Source of the DNA: Micromonospora citrea
GTDB taxonomy: Bacteria; Actinomycetota; Actinomycetes; Mycobacteriales; Micromonosporaceae
NCBI RefSeq assembly: GCF_900090315.1
Contig: NZ_FMHZ01000002.1
Span: 6,232,501-6,296,500 of the forward strand
Direction of reading: 5' to 3'
Length of the DNA stretch: 64,000 bases
The notes below the pieces were generated by a model, which was not told where the DNA came from, ran no database searches, and worked only from the letters and a program-made list of their open reading frames with translations. Numbering within the stretch: position 1 is the stretch's first letter; each line of letters starts with the position of its first letter. Of the stretch, positions 1 to 7,824 are shown piece by piece. A program made the position numbers and the translations under genes.

Positions 1-81
1 GAGAAGCCGCTGCACACCCTCAGCGGTGACGAGCGGCGGGCCCGGGAGGAGGCGGTCGCGGCCGTACCCGGCGCGCACTGA
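1..81 (+). CDS. C-terminal end of an unidentified protein (cut by window edge)
   Basis: An open frame from base 1 ends at TGA 79-81 and gives 26 residues ending in AVPGAH. Nothing in this fragment identifies a family. It converges on the STM4011-type gene, whose stop lies 1 base further on, and a strong hairpin follows, which fits the end of a real transcription unit. The reading frame is seen; the protein's identity is unknown. Confidence 0.5.
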   Translation, partial: EKPLHTLSGDERRAREEAVAAVPGAH

Positions 82-82
82 G

Positions 83-988
83 TCACCCGCCGGAAGGGGC
101 GGCCCGGCCCGTGTCGGGTCGCCCCTTTCCCGTGTGCGCCGCCGGCCAGGCGGCCGGGATGCGCTCCAGCACCCCGCCGGCGAAGACGTCGCGCAGGCCG
201 AGCGGCTTGAGGTGGACGTACCCGATGTGGCAGTCGCAGACCGCGTTGACGCACGGGCGGGGGCGCAGGGCCGAGCGCCACGAGCCGTCGTAAAGGTTGC
301 CGATCGGCTCGGCGACGAAGTGGCAGCGGCGGACCGTGCCGTCGCCGAGTACCGAGATCGCCGTCTCGCCCGCGTGGCACGGCCGGTCGAGCGACACGTG
401 CGGGCGGACGCTCCAGCCGAACAGCGGATCCAGCTCCGTCCAGGTCGCCTCCTCGGCGGCGTCGTAGCGCCGGCCCTCGGCGGCGTTGACCCACAGGTAG
501 ACCTCGGCGGGCAGGGCGGCCCGCAGCGCCCGCGCCTCGTCGAGGTGCTCCGGCAGGCCCACCACCCCCACCGAGTAGCGGACGCCCAGCTCGGTCAGCC
601 GGGCGCAGCGGCCCAGGAAGCGGTCCCGGTCGACCTGGCCGGGGTGGTAGGTCGTCCACAGGGCGGCGGCGCGCGGGTCGGCGTCGGCCAGCCAGTCCAC
701 CCGGGCGGCGAGGTTGGTCTGGATGACCACCCGCTCGACGTGCGGCAGGTGCGACAACGACACCATCGCGTCCCGGTACCAGCGGCGGGTCAACCCCTCG
801 CCCCACGGGGTGAACAGCACCGACAGCCGCACGTCGGTGGTGGCCGTCACCCAGCCGGCGAAGCGCTCCAGCGCGGCCCGGTCGGCGCGCAGCAGCTCGG
901 GCGGGTCGTGCCGCTTGGCGAAAGGGCAGTACGGGCAGTCGTAGTTGCAGCTCGCCAGCGGGCCCCGGTAGAGGATCGCGAGGTTCAC
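83..988 (-). CDS. STM4011-family radical SAM protein
   Basis: Last gene of a six-gene minus-strand operon. The 301-residue product has the radical-SAM motif CNYDCPYC near the N-terminus (Cys14, Cys18, Cys21), which should hold a [4Fe-4S] cluster for S-adenosylmethionine cleavage. A second set of cysteines near the C-terminus (RCHF, then CVNAVCDC) resembles an auxiliary cluster. The family is named after a Salmonella locus; no substrate is established. The GTG start at 988 overlaps the upstream stop by 4 bp (GTGA), so translation is probably coupled. Radical-SAM assignment is secure from the motif; family placement rests on the neighbours and overall sequence. Confidence 0.85.
   Translation of the reverse strand: MNLAILYRGPLASCNYDCPYCPFAKRHDPPELLRADRAALERFAGWVTATTDVRLSVLFTPWGEGLTRRWYRDAMVSLSHLPHVERVVIQTNLAARVDWLADADPRAAALWTTYHPGQVDRDRFLGRCARLTELGVRYSVGVVGLPEHLDEARALRAALPAEVYLWVNAAEGRRYDAAEEATWTELDPLFGWSVRPHVSLDRPCHAGETAISVLGDGTVRRCHFVAEPIGNLYDGSWRSALRPRPCVNAVCDCHIGYVHLKPLGLRDVFAGGVLERIPAAWPAAHTGKGRPDTGRAAPSGG
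92..129 (+). terminator. Hairpin terminator between convergent genes
   Basis: The arms AAGGGGCG (94-101) and CGCCCCTT (120-127) pair around a GC-rich loop. The hairpin follows the plus-strand stop and lies inside the 3' end of the convergent STM4011-type gene, so it encodes that protein's Gly/Arg/Pro-rich tail. It could end transcription from either side. Confidence 0.55.
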
Positions 989-2310
989 CTCGGCACGTAC
1001 CCGGTCATCGCGTCGCGGACCCGGGCCGAGGTCAGCCACGGGCCGATCGCGTCGGAGCGGGCCAGCCCGGCCGGCGTCAGCCGCAGCCCGCCGTCGGTGG
1101 CCCAGCCCCGGTCGACCAGCCGGCCCAGCTCCGGGAAGTCCTCGCCGGGCGGGCGGCCGAACCGCGCCCGGTAGGCGGTCGCGTCGACGCCGTCGGCGCG
1201 CAGCAGCGACTTGAGCAGCCACCGGCGGCGCTGCTCCGCGCCGTCGAGGGCGAACCCGAACTCGGCGTACCGGAAGTCGTCGGCCGGGCGGGCCAGGTAG
1301 TCGTCGAGCACCGCCCGCACCTGCGACACGCCGACGGCGTAGTCGAACGAGTAGTGCAGCGACGTGGTGTAGGAGCGGGCGCCGCAGCCCAGGCCCACCA
1401 TGCCGTCGTCCTGACAGCAGTAGTCCGGCCCGTCCGGCACCGGCGCGTCGGCGCGGCGGAACTGGCGCATCGACTCCTGCCGGTAGCCGGCCGCGCGCAG
1501 CGTCGCCACCGCCTGCTCGTAGAGGGCGAGCCGCTGGGCGTCCCAGTCCGCGCGGGCGTGCGCCCGCCGCCCGAGCCCGGTCAGCGGGCGCACGTAGAGC
1601 GGGTAGAGGTAGAGCTCCTCCGGGCGCCACGCCAGGGCCGCGTCGAGGCTCTCCCGCCACGTGTCGGCGGTCTGCCCGTCGATGCCGTAGATCAGGTCGA
1701 CGTTGAGCACGGGGATCCGGGCGTCGCGGATCGCGGCCAGGGCCGCCTCGACCTCCGCGCGCCGCTGCGGGCGGCCGGCGGCGCGGGCCTCGGCGTCGAG
1801 GAAGCTCTGCACGCCGATGCTCACCCGGGTGGCGCCGTGCGCGGCGAGCACCGCGAGCCGGTCCGGCGTGGCGGTCGCCGGCGAGGTCTCCACCGACAGC
1901 GGTACGCCCGGCAGCCGGGCCCCCATCGCGGTGGCGACGGCGAACAGCTCGGTCAGTTCGTCGGCGGTCAGGTAGGTGGGCGTGCCACCGCCGAACGCCG
2001 CGCGCGCGTAGCCGGCGTCGGGGCCGAGCGCGTCGGCGATCCGCCCGGCCTGCCGGCGCAACTGCCGCAGGTACGCCGTCACCTGCTCGGCGGGCGCGTT
2101 GGCGCGGGTGAACAGGTTGCAGAACCCGCAGCGCATCTCGCAGAACGGCACGTGGACGTAGAGGAAGAGCGCGTCGCGCGCCTGCGCCCGCCACACGTCC
2201 GTCAGCAGCGGGCGCGGGCGCAGCGGCCGGTAGGAGGTCTTGTGCGGGTACGCGTACAGGTACTGCTGGTAGGGCGAGCCGTCGAGGCCCGTGTCGGTGC
2301 TGGTCACCAT
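985..2310 (-). CDS. STM4012-family radical SAM protein (HemW-like)
   Basis: A 441-residue protein of the HemN/HemW-like radical-SAM class. The cluster motif CEMRCGFC lies at Cys57, Cys61 and Cys64, preceded by the typical hydrophobic strand and VHVPF. The stretches GGGTPTYL and SIGVQSF are typical of the class. Two starts are possible: ATG at 2310 or GTG at 2307; the GTG gives the usual 4-bp overlap with the STM4013-type stop, with GGGAG just upstream. It presumably works with the second radical-SAM enzyme downstream. The reaction is unknown; haem synthesis is unlikely given the operon partners. Confidence 0.85.
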   Translation of the reverse strand: MVTSTDTGLDGSPYQQYLYAYPHKTSYRPLRPRPLLTDVWRAQARDALFLYVHVPFCEMRCGFCNLFTRANAPAEQVTAYLRQLRRQAGRIADALGPDAGYARAAFGGGTPTYLTADELTELFAVATAMGARLPGVPLSVETSPATATPDRLAVLAAHGATRVSIGVQSFLDAEARAAGRPQRRAEVEAALAAIRDARIPVLNVDLIYGIDGQTADTWRESLDAALAWRPEELYLYPLYVRPLTGLGRRAHARADWDAQRLALYEQAVATLRAAGYRQESMRQFRRADAPVPDGPDYCCQDDGMVGLGCGARSYTTSLHYSFDYAVGVSQVRAVLDDYLARPADDFRYAEFGFALDGAEQRRRWLLKSLLRADGVDATAYRARFGRPPGEDFPELGRLVDRGWATDGGLRLTPAGLARSDAIGPWLTSARVRDAMTGYVPR

Positions 2311-3107
2311 TCTCCCGGGTGCAGGGTGAAGTGGGCGTACGGGACCGTCCACACCACGTCGTGGCCGATCCGGTGGCCGGTGTGGCCGTCCTCGCCGTAG
2401 GCGGTGCCGTGGTCGGCGCAGACGATCGCGAACACCGGCCGGCCCCGCCCGGTGAGCAGGGCGAAGAGCCGGTCGATGCGGCCGTCGACGTACTCCAGGG
2501 CGGCGGCGTGGCTGGCCAGGTCGTCGACCCGCGCGCCGGGCAGGTGGTGCCGGTTGGGCTGGTGCAGGGCGGCGACGTTGAGGAACGTGAACAGCGGCCG
2601 GTGCGCCGGCACCCGGGGCAGCACCTCGGCCAGCCGGTCGAGCTGCGCGTCCAGGCAGGTGGGGGAGGTGACCCCGAACTCCGGCTCCCAGTGCGCCTCG
2701 GCGAACAGCCCCGGCAGCACCGCCCCGAGCGGGCTGCGTCGGTTGAAGAAGCCGACGCCGCCCAGGCAGAGCGTGTGGTAGCCGACGCCGGCGAGCGCCG
2801 TGGGCAGGTCGGGGGCGTCGAAAACCCAGGTGTCGGCGCCGGACGTCTCGCTGCCCGGGAAGGCCGCCGCGTACAGCCGCTCGTGCCGGCCCGGCGTGAC
2901 CGGGGTCGGCAGAAATCCGGCGAAGAACGCGTGGTGCGCGGCGTAGGTGAAGCTGGCGGGGGAGTGCCGACGCTCCCACCGGCCGCCGGGCAGTGCCCGC
3001 GCCAGGTGCGGTGTGCGCCCCCGCTCCGCCAGGTCGGCGGCGACGTCGTAGCGGAGCGTGTCGAGGGTGAGCAGGAGCAGGTCGTGGCTTCCGATCAGGC
3101 TCCGCAC
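2304..3107 (-). CDS. STM4013/SEN3800-family hydrolase (alkaline-phosphatase fold)
   Basis: A 267-residue protein with sulfatase/alkaline-phosphatase-superfamily features: an N-terminal strand ending in LDTLRYD, which would place a metal-binding Asp and a Thr nucleophile, and a C-terminal CADHG followed by GHTGH for metal binding. Such enzymes hydrolyse phosphate or sulfate esters or move phosphoryl groups. GTG 3107 was chosen as start because GGGAGG lies 7 nt upstream; it overlaps the 3' end of the STM4014-type gene by 13 bp. The substrate is unknown. The gene sits between the two radical-SAM genes and the ATP-grasp gene and is probably part of one pathway. Confidence 0.8.
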   Translation of the reverse strand: MRSLIGSHDLLLLTLDTLRYDVAADLAERGRTPHLARALPGGRWERRHSPASFTYAAHHAFFAGFLPTPVTPGRHERLYAAAFPGSETSGADTWVFDAPDLPTALAGVGYHTLCLGGVGFFNRRSPLGAVLPGLFAEAHWEPEFGVTSPTCLDAQLDRLAEVLPRVPAHRPLFTFLNVAALHQPNRHHLPGARVDDLASHAAALEYVDGRIDRLFALLTGRGRPVFAIVCADHGTAYGEDGHTGHRIGHDVVWTVPYAHFTLHPGEW

Positions 3108-4366
3108 GGCAACGCCTCCCGCCCCACCGCGTCGCGCGTCGCCTGCCGCCCCGGCGCGCCGCCGCGCGTGTTCTCGCGCCCCGGCGCGCCGCCCGGCACC
3201 GTCTGCGTTTCCGGCGCGTCGCCGTGCGTGGTCCCGCGCCCCGCCGCGTCGCCGTGCGCCGTCTGCCTTGCCGGCGCGTCGCCGTGCGTGGTCTCCGGGA
3301 GCGCCGCTGCGCCGCGCCAACGCTGCCAGCGGCCGTCGGTGAGGGCACGCACCTGCTCGGCGTAGGTGTCCCGCCCGTCGGCCAGCACGCCGGGCAGCAG
3401 GTCGCCGAACGCGTTGACCTCGGCCACCGCGTGGCGCCGCCAGCCGACGAGGAACATCAGGTCGACCCCCACCTGGAGGGTGCGGGGAAAACACGCCGCG
3501 ACCCGCTCGCAGGTCTCCATCGCCGCCGCCCAGCCCGCCGGCCCGGCGGCGGCCCGCAGCGCGGCGAGGTCGCCGCGCGCGTTGCCCAGGTGCAGGTTGG
3601 TCAGCGGCCCCCGGGCGGCCCGCACCACGGCGTGGGTGGGCCGCCCGGCGACCACCACCACCCGCAGGTCGACCACCCGGTCGCCGAGCCCCGCCTTGGG
3701 CAGCCACCGCTCCACGTGCAGGCCGTCGGGGGCGAGCCGGTCGACGATCGCGGCGACCTCGGCCTCGTCGGCGTAGCGGCGCGGCCGCAGCGAGTTGAAC
3801 AGCCCGTCGGGGGTGACCTCGACGGTGGTGACCGCCTGCACCCGGTGCCCGGCGACCGCCAGCGCGATCACCCCGGCGGCGGACGAGCCGTGCGCCGGCT
3901 TGACGAACACGCGGCTCCAGCCGGCCGCCGCCATCGCCGCCCGCAGCTCCCGCCACCCGCGCACCGGTGGCAGCGCTGCCGGCACCGGCACCCCGGCGGC
4001 GGAGAGCCGCGCGTGGCAGCGCCGCTTGTCGCACATGGCCGCGACGTCGGCCGGGTCGTTGAGCAGCTCCGCGCCGCCGGCGGCGACCCGGCCCAGGCCG
4101 GACACCAGACCCGCGTACGTGTCGGCCAGGCCGACCAGCTCGCCGTGCCGCGCCGGGACGGCGGCCCGGCGCAGCAGCCGGTCCACCTCCGGGTCCTCAC
4201 CGGGCGAGTCGACCCGCACCAGCGTGCCCGGCGCCGGCGGGGCGGCCCCGGTGAGCACGTCGGCCCAGGGCAGCACCGTCGGCCGGGGCAGGCCGGCGGC
4301 CAGCGCGGCCCGGGCGAACAGGTCGACCCGGCGGTTGCCGGGGTTGCCGACGACGGTCAGCCGCAT
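3095..4366 (-). CDS. STM4014-family ATP-grasp protein
   Basis: A 423-residue protein with ATP-grasp signs: KRRCHARLSAAGVPVP for domain entry, FVKPAHGSSAAGV with the ATP-binding Lys, ERWLPK, DLRVVVV, then GVDLMF and AEVNAFGDL supplying metal-binding Glu/Asn. ATP-grasp enzymes activate a carboxylate and join it to an amine or thiol, so this may be the ligase of the operon. ATG 4366 lies 1 bp after the stop of the upstream LRR gene. The last ~65 residues are an unusual tail of five 10-residue repeats (THGDAP-like), described separately. Fold assignment is good; the substrate is unknown. Confidence 0.8.
   Translation of the reverse strand: MRLTVVGNPGNRRVDLFARAALAAGLPRPTVLPWADVLTGAAPPAPGTLVRVDSPGEDPEVDRLLRRAAVPARHGELVGLADTYAGLVSGLGRVAAGGAELLNDPADVAAMCDKRRCHARLSAAGVPVPAALPPVRGWRELRAAMAAAGWSRVFVKPAHGSSAAGVIALAVAGHRVQAVTTVEVTPDGLFNSLRPRRYADEAEVAAIVDRLAPDGLHVERWLPKAGLGDRVVDLRVVVVAGRPTHAVVRAARGPLTNLHLGNARGDLAALRAAAGPAGWAAAMETCERVAACFPRTLQVGVDLMFLVGWRRHAVAEVNAFGDLLPGVLADGRDTYAEQVRALTDGRWQRWRGAAALPETTHGDAPARQTAHGDAAGRGTTHGDAPETQTVPGGAPGRENTRGGAPGRQATRDAVGREALPCGA
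3151..3300 (-). repeat. Five 30-bp in-frame repeats in the ATP-grasp gene tail
   Basis: Five successive 30-bp units (3151, 3181, 3211, 3241, 3271), each beginning CCGGCGCG or a one-base variant, encode degenerate 10-residue units such as TTHGDAPARQ, TAHGDAAGRG and TTHGDAPETQ. The units vary but keep phase, so the repeat preserves the frame. It resembles a disordered, expandable tail beyond the ATP-grasp fold. A degenerate partial unit at 3121-3150 may be a sixth copy. Confidence 0.8.
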
Positions 4367-4367
4367 G

Positions 4368-5324
4368 TCACTCCGACACCGCCGTGTAGCGGTAGCTCTC
4401 GCCGTCGTACTCGTCGGGCTCCTTCGGGTCGGACACGTCGACCCGGACACCCGGCAGTGCGGCGGCCACCGCGGCGGCCATCTCCTCCGACAGGTAGTGG
4501 TGGTGCAGGTCCAACTCCGCCAGGTGGGTCAGCGTCCGCCCGCCGGTCAGGGCCGCCGCGCCCCGGTCGCCGAGCGTGCCCAGCGACAGGTCGAGGCGTT
4601 CCAGGCGCGCCGTCACCGGCGCCGACGCCAGCGCCTCGGCGAGGTCGTCGGCGATCTCCGCGTTGCGCAACCCGAGCCGGCGCAGCGCGGGGAACCGTTC
4701 CCCGGCCAGCAGCGGGGCCAGGTCGGCCACTCGGGCGTCGCCGCCGTAGTCGGCGGTGCCGAGCCACAACTCCAGGTCGGTCAGGGCGGGCAGGTCGGAG
4801 TCGAGCACCGCGCCGACGAACTCCCGGGACAGCCCGCCGCTCTCCACCGCCAGCTCCCGCAGCCGGTCGTGCCGGACGGGGGAGAAGGCGAGGTCCTCGC
4901 CGCCGCGCACGCGCAGCACCTCCAGGGCCGGATAAGCCGTCAGCAGCGGGCTGACGTCGCCCACCCTGATCCAGGAGACCTCGCAATCCTCGCTGGTCAT
5001 GTCACCGAGGAACAGGGCACGCAGGGCGGGCAGGCGGGACGCCGCCGCGCAGAGCTGCGCGATCGGGGCGGGGTGGAACGCGGCGTAGCCCCAGGGGCCG
5101 ACGACCAGGGACTCCACGGACGGCCCGGCCTGCGCGACGAACTGGTCGAACGCCACCCGGAACTCCTCCGAGAGGCCCTCGTCGGTGGCGCCGTCGAAGT
5201 GCCAGACGCCGAACCGCCACGAGACCGGGCCGTCCACGGTGGGCAGTGGCCCGTCGTCGGGGACGTCCACCACCGGCCGGCCGGCGAATTCGCGCGCGTG
5301 CGAGACGAAGGTCAACGCGATCAC
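4368..5324 (-). CDS. STM4015-family leucine-rich-repeat protein, copy 1
   Basis: A 318-residue protein with regularly spaced LRR segments through the middle and end (LRALFLGD, LEVLRVRGG, LTDLELWLG, LRRLGLRNAEI, LERLDLSLGTL, LAELDLHHHYL), which should form a solenoid for protein binding. The end reads DVSDPKEPDEYDGESYRYTAVSE. The GTG start at 5324 overlaps the stop of the second copy by 4 bp (GTGA). Both copies share the opening, the LRR layout and the ending, so one is a tandem duplicate of the other. LRR proteins of this type usually act as adaptors rather than enzymes; the partner is unknown. Confidence 0.8.
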   Translation of the reverse strand: MIALTFVSHAREFAGRPVVDVPDDGPLPTVDGPVSWRFGVWHFDGATDEGLSEEFRVAFDQFVAQAGPSVESLVVGPWGYAAFHPAPIAQLCAAASRLPALRALFLGDMTSEDCEVSWIRVGDVSPLLTAYPALEVLRVRGGEDLAFSPVRHDRLRELAVESGGLSREFVGAVLDSDLPALTDLELWLGTADYGGDARVADLAPLLAGERFPALRRLGLRNAEIADDLAEALASAPVTARLERLDLSLGTLGDRGAAALTGGRTLTHLAELDLHHHYLSEEMAAAVAAALPGVRVDVSDPKEPDEYDGESYRYTAVSE

Positions 5325-6253
5325 TCCCCGACCGCGGTGTAGCGGTGGAGTGTGCCGTCGTAGTCCTCGGCGGTCTGCGGGTCGGACAGGTCGACCCGCA
5401 CGCCCGGCAGCGCGGCGGCCACCGACGCGGCCATCTCCTCGGAGAGGTAGTGGTGGTGCAGGTCGAGGCGTGCCAGGTGGGTCAGCGGCTGGCCGGCCAG
5501 CAGCGCCTTCGCGCCCTCGTCGGTCAGCGTGCCCTTCGACAGGTCGAGGATCTCCAGCCGGGGCACGACCGGCGCGGTGGCGAGCGCCGCCGCCACCGCG
5601 TCGGCGATCTCGGCGTTGCACGCCCCGAGGTGGCGCAGGGCGGGCAGGCCGACACCGGAGAGCACCCCGGCCAGGTCGTCGACGCTCGCGTCGCCGCCGT
5701 AGTCGGACCGGCCGAGCCACAGGTCGAGCCGGCGCAGGGCGGGCAGCTCGCAGGCGCCGACGGCGCGGACCACCTCGGCGGGCAGCCCGCCGGACTCGAA
5801 CCGCAGCTCGCGCAGCCCGGTGTGTCGGACCGGCTCCAGCCGTAGGTCCTGCGCGCCGCGCACCCACAGCACCTCCAGCGCCGGGTACGCCCGCAGCAGC
5901 GGGGTGAGGTCGCCGTGCCGGAGCCAGGAGATCTCGCACTGCTCGTAGGTCAGGTCGGCGAGGAAGACCGCCCGCAGCCCTGTCCACGCTCCGGCCGCCT
6001 CGACCAGCGGCTCGATCGGCAGCGGCCGCTCGTACGCCTCGCCCCACTCGCCGATCACCAGGGCGCGCACCGCGTCGGCGGGCACCTGCCCGCGCATCGC
6101 CCCCATCAGGCCGGCGAACTCCTCGGGCTCCGCGTCGAAGTCCTCGACCTCCAGCCGCCAGGCGACCGCCGACGGATCGTCGGGGAGTGTCATGCCCGGG
6201 GTGAACGGGACAACCGGCAATCCGGCGAACGACGACACGTGCGAGCTGATCAC
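5321..6253 (-). CDS. STM4015-family leucine-rich-repeat protein, copy 2 (first gene of operon)
   Basis: A 310-residue LRR protein, paralogous to the next gene, with segments LRAVFLADL, LEVLWVRGAQ, LRRLDLWLGRS, LRHLGACNAEI, LEILDLSKGTL and LARLDLHHHYL. The GTG start at 6253 has GGAGG 5-9 nt upstream. It is the first gene of the minus-strand operon, so the operon promoter should lie between 6254 and the 17-bp repeat region; no clear -35/-10 pair was recognised. Both copies keep all repeats, which suggests both are used, perhaps with different partners. Confidence 0.8.
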   Translation of the reverse strand: MISSHVSSFAGLPVVPFTPGMTLPDDPSAVAWRLEVEDFDAEPEEFAGLMGAMRGQVPADAVRALVIGEWGEAYERPLPIEPLVEAAGAWTGLRAVFLADLTYEQCEISWLRHGDLTPLLRAYPALEVLWVRGAQDLRLEPVRHTGLRELRFESGGLPAEVVRAVGACELPALRRLDLWLGRSDYGGDASVDDLAGVLSGVGLPALRHLGACNAEIADAVAAALATAPVVPRLEILDLSKGTLTDEGAKALLAGQPLTHLARLDLHHHYLSEEMAASVAAALPGVRVDLSDPQTAEDYDGTLHRYTAVGE

Positions 6254-6383
6254 GCCTACCTCCGGTCGACTGGCGCAGCGGCGGCGCGACCGTAACAGGT
6301 CCGCCCGACAAGATGATCAGCGACGGCCGACCGGCCGGTTCCGGCCCGGCCGCGGCCGGCGCGCGTCCGGCCGCCGCCTGCGT

Positions 6384-6484
6384 CGGCCCGGACCGTCCGC
6401 CGGCCCGGACCGTCCGCCGGCCCGGACCGTCCGCCGGCCCGGACCGTCCGCCGGCCCGGACCGTCCGCCGGCCGGACCGTCTGC
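6384..6484. repeat. 17-bp tandem repeat, five perfect copies plus a degenerate one
   Basis: The 17-bp unit CGGCCCGGACCGTCCGC occurs perfectly at 6384, 6401, 6418, 6435 and 6452, followed by a degenerate 16-bp copy at 6469-6484. Each unit contains the 11-bp inverted repeat CGGAC-C-GTCCG. The array lies downstream of the MFS gene and upstream of the STM4011-4015 operon, both on the minus strand. It could be an operator array, a set of small hairpins, or a variable-number tandem repeat. Confidence 0.9.
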
Positions 6485-6515
6485 CGGCCGGGGGGACCGC
6501 CGGCCGGGGGACCGG

Positions 6516-7715
6516 TCAGGGCGCCGGGCGGTCGAGGCGCCGCGCGCGGCCCGACCCGGCCGCGAGGACGGCCAGCCCGACCAGCACCAGCGCGCCACCG
6601 ACCACCGTCGCGGCGGCCGGGCCGGCCGTGTCGACGGCTCGACCGCCGAGCAGCGCTCCGCCGGCGATGGCCAGGTTGAACACCGCCACGAAGAGGGCGG
6701 TCACCGGCTCACCGGCCCCCGGCGCGGCCCGCAGCAGCCAGTTCTGACAGGTGACGGAGACGCCGCCGTACGCGACGCCCCAGGCCAGCATGGCCGTGGC
6801 GGCGCCGGGCAGCCCCGCCGCCGCGAGCAGCGGCACCGCGAGCACGGCCGCGCCGAGCGCCGCCGCGACCGCCAGCAACGTGCGGTGCGGGGTGCGGGCG
6901 GCGAGCGCGCCGCTGACGAAGGTGCCGGCCACCCCGGCCAGGCCGTACGCGAGCAACAGCGCGCCGACGAGTCCCGCCTCGACGCCGCCGAGCCGCTCCA
7001 GCACGGGCCGCACGTACGTGTAGGCGGCGAAGTGCCCGACGACCACGGCCGCGACGGCGACCAGTCCGACCCGCACGAGGCGGTCACCGAGCAGTTCGCG
7101 CATCGCCCGCAGGCGCGTCGGCTCCCGTACCGGCATCGCCGGCAGCGTGGCGGCCAGCAGCCAGGTCACCGCCAGCGACAGCCCACCCACGGCCAGGAAC
7201 GCGGCCCGCCAGCCGACGAGGTCGCCGAGCAGGGCCCCGGCCGGCACGCCCAGCACCGAGGCGACGGCGACGCCGCTGAAGACGATCGACGTGGCGGTGC
7301 CGACCGAGCGGGCCGGCACGAGCCGGACGGCGAGCCCGCCGGCCACCGACCAGATGCCGCCGATGCACACGCCGACGAGCAGGCGCAGCGCCACCAGCGG
7401 CGCGATGTCGGTGACGGCCGCCGAGGCGACGTTCGCGACGGCCAGCAACGCGCCGAGCGCGACCAGCAGCCGGCGGCGGTCCATGGCCCCGGCCACCAGC
7501 GGCACCAGTGGCGCCACGGCCGCCGCGACCAGGCCGGGTACCGTCATGGTCAGCCCGACCGTACCGGGGCTGCTGTCCAGGCTGGCGCCGATCGCGGTGA
7601 GCAGCCCGACGGGCAGCATCTCCGTGGTCACCACGGCGAACACGGCGCCGGCCACCGCGCCGACTCCGGTCCACCGGGTGCGGGCGGCCGAGGCCGCATC
7701 GTCGATCTTGGTCAT
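6516..7715 (-). CDS. MFS transporter, DHA1 drug/sugar exporter type
   Basis: A 399-residue protein with about 12 hydrophobic segments. MFS marks include GAMDRRRLL between helices 2 and 3 (motif A-like) and RLLVGVCIGGIW in helix 4. This resembles the DHA1 exporters that expel drugs, sugars or arabinose-like compounds by proton antiport. ATG 7715 was chosen because the upstream extension is low-complexity and lacks a ribosome site. The gene is divergent from a LysR gene with a palindromic operator between them, the classical layout of an efflux pump controlled by its LysR partner. The exported substrate cannot be told from sequence. Confidence 0.85.
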   Translation of the reverse strand: MTKIDDAASAARTRWTGVGAVAGAVFAVVTTEMLPVGLLTAIGASLDSSPGTVGLTMTVPGLVAAAVAPLVPLVAGAMDRRRLLVALGALLAVANVASAAVTDIAPLVALRLLVGVCIGGIWSVAGGLAVRLVPARSVGTATSIVFSGVAVASVLGVPAGALLGDLVGWRAAFLAVGGLSLAVTWLLAATLPAMPVREPTRLRAMRELLGDRLVRVGLVAVAAVVVGHFAAYTYVRPVLERLGGVEAGLVGALLLAYGLAGVAGTFVSGALAARTPHRTLLAVAAALGAAVLAVPLLAAAGLPGAATAMLAWGVAYGGVSVTCQNWLLRAAPGAGEPVTALFVAVFNLAIAGGALLGGRAVDTAGPAAATVVGGALVLVGLAVLAAGSGRARRLDRPAP

Positions 7716-7770
7716 GTTGCTCAGCCTGGTCCGGCCGGGACGGCGGAACAACGGCGAAGTGTTCGTCGGA

Positions 7771-7789
7771 CGATGAGCCTGGCTCATCG
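7771..7789. promoter_or_regulatory. LysR-type operator between divergent exporter and regulator genes
   Basis: A perfect inverted repeat, CGATGAGCC-T-GGCTCATCG, lies in the 109-bp gap between the divergent MFS and LysR genes. It contains the T-N11-A core (T7774, A7786) expected of LysR-family sites. The LysR protein probably binds here and controls both promoters. Confidence 0.75.
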
Positions 7790-7824
7790 ATCGGGCGGGC
7801 GGCACGACGGGGGAGGGGTGCGGC

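Noticed and set aside
26..3365. Long plus-strand open frames opposite the STM4011-4014 genes
   Set aside because: Arg/Gly/Pro-rich low-complexity translations, no motifs; mirror frames of high-GC coding DNA.
6384..6484. CRISPR-like array
   Set aside because: Units are directly tandem with no spacers and only 17 bp.
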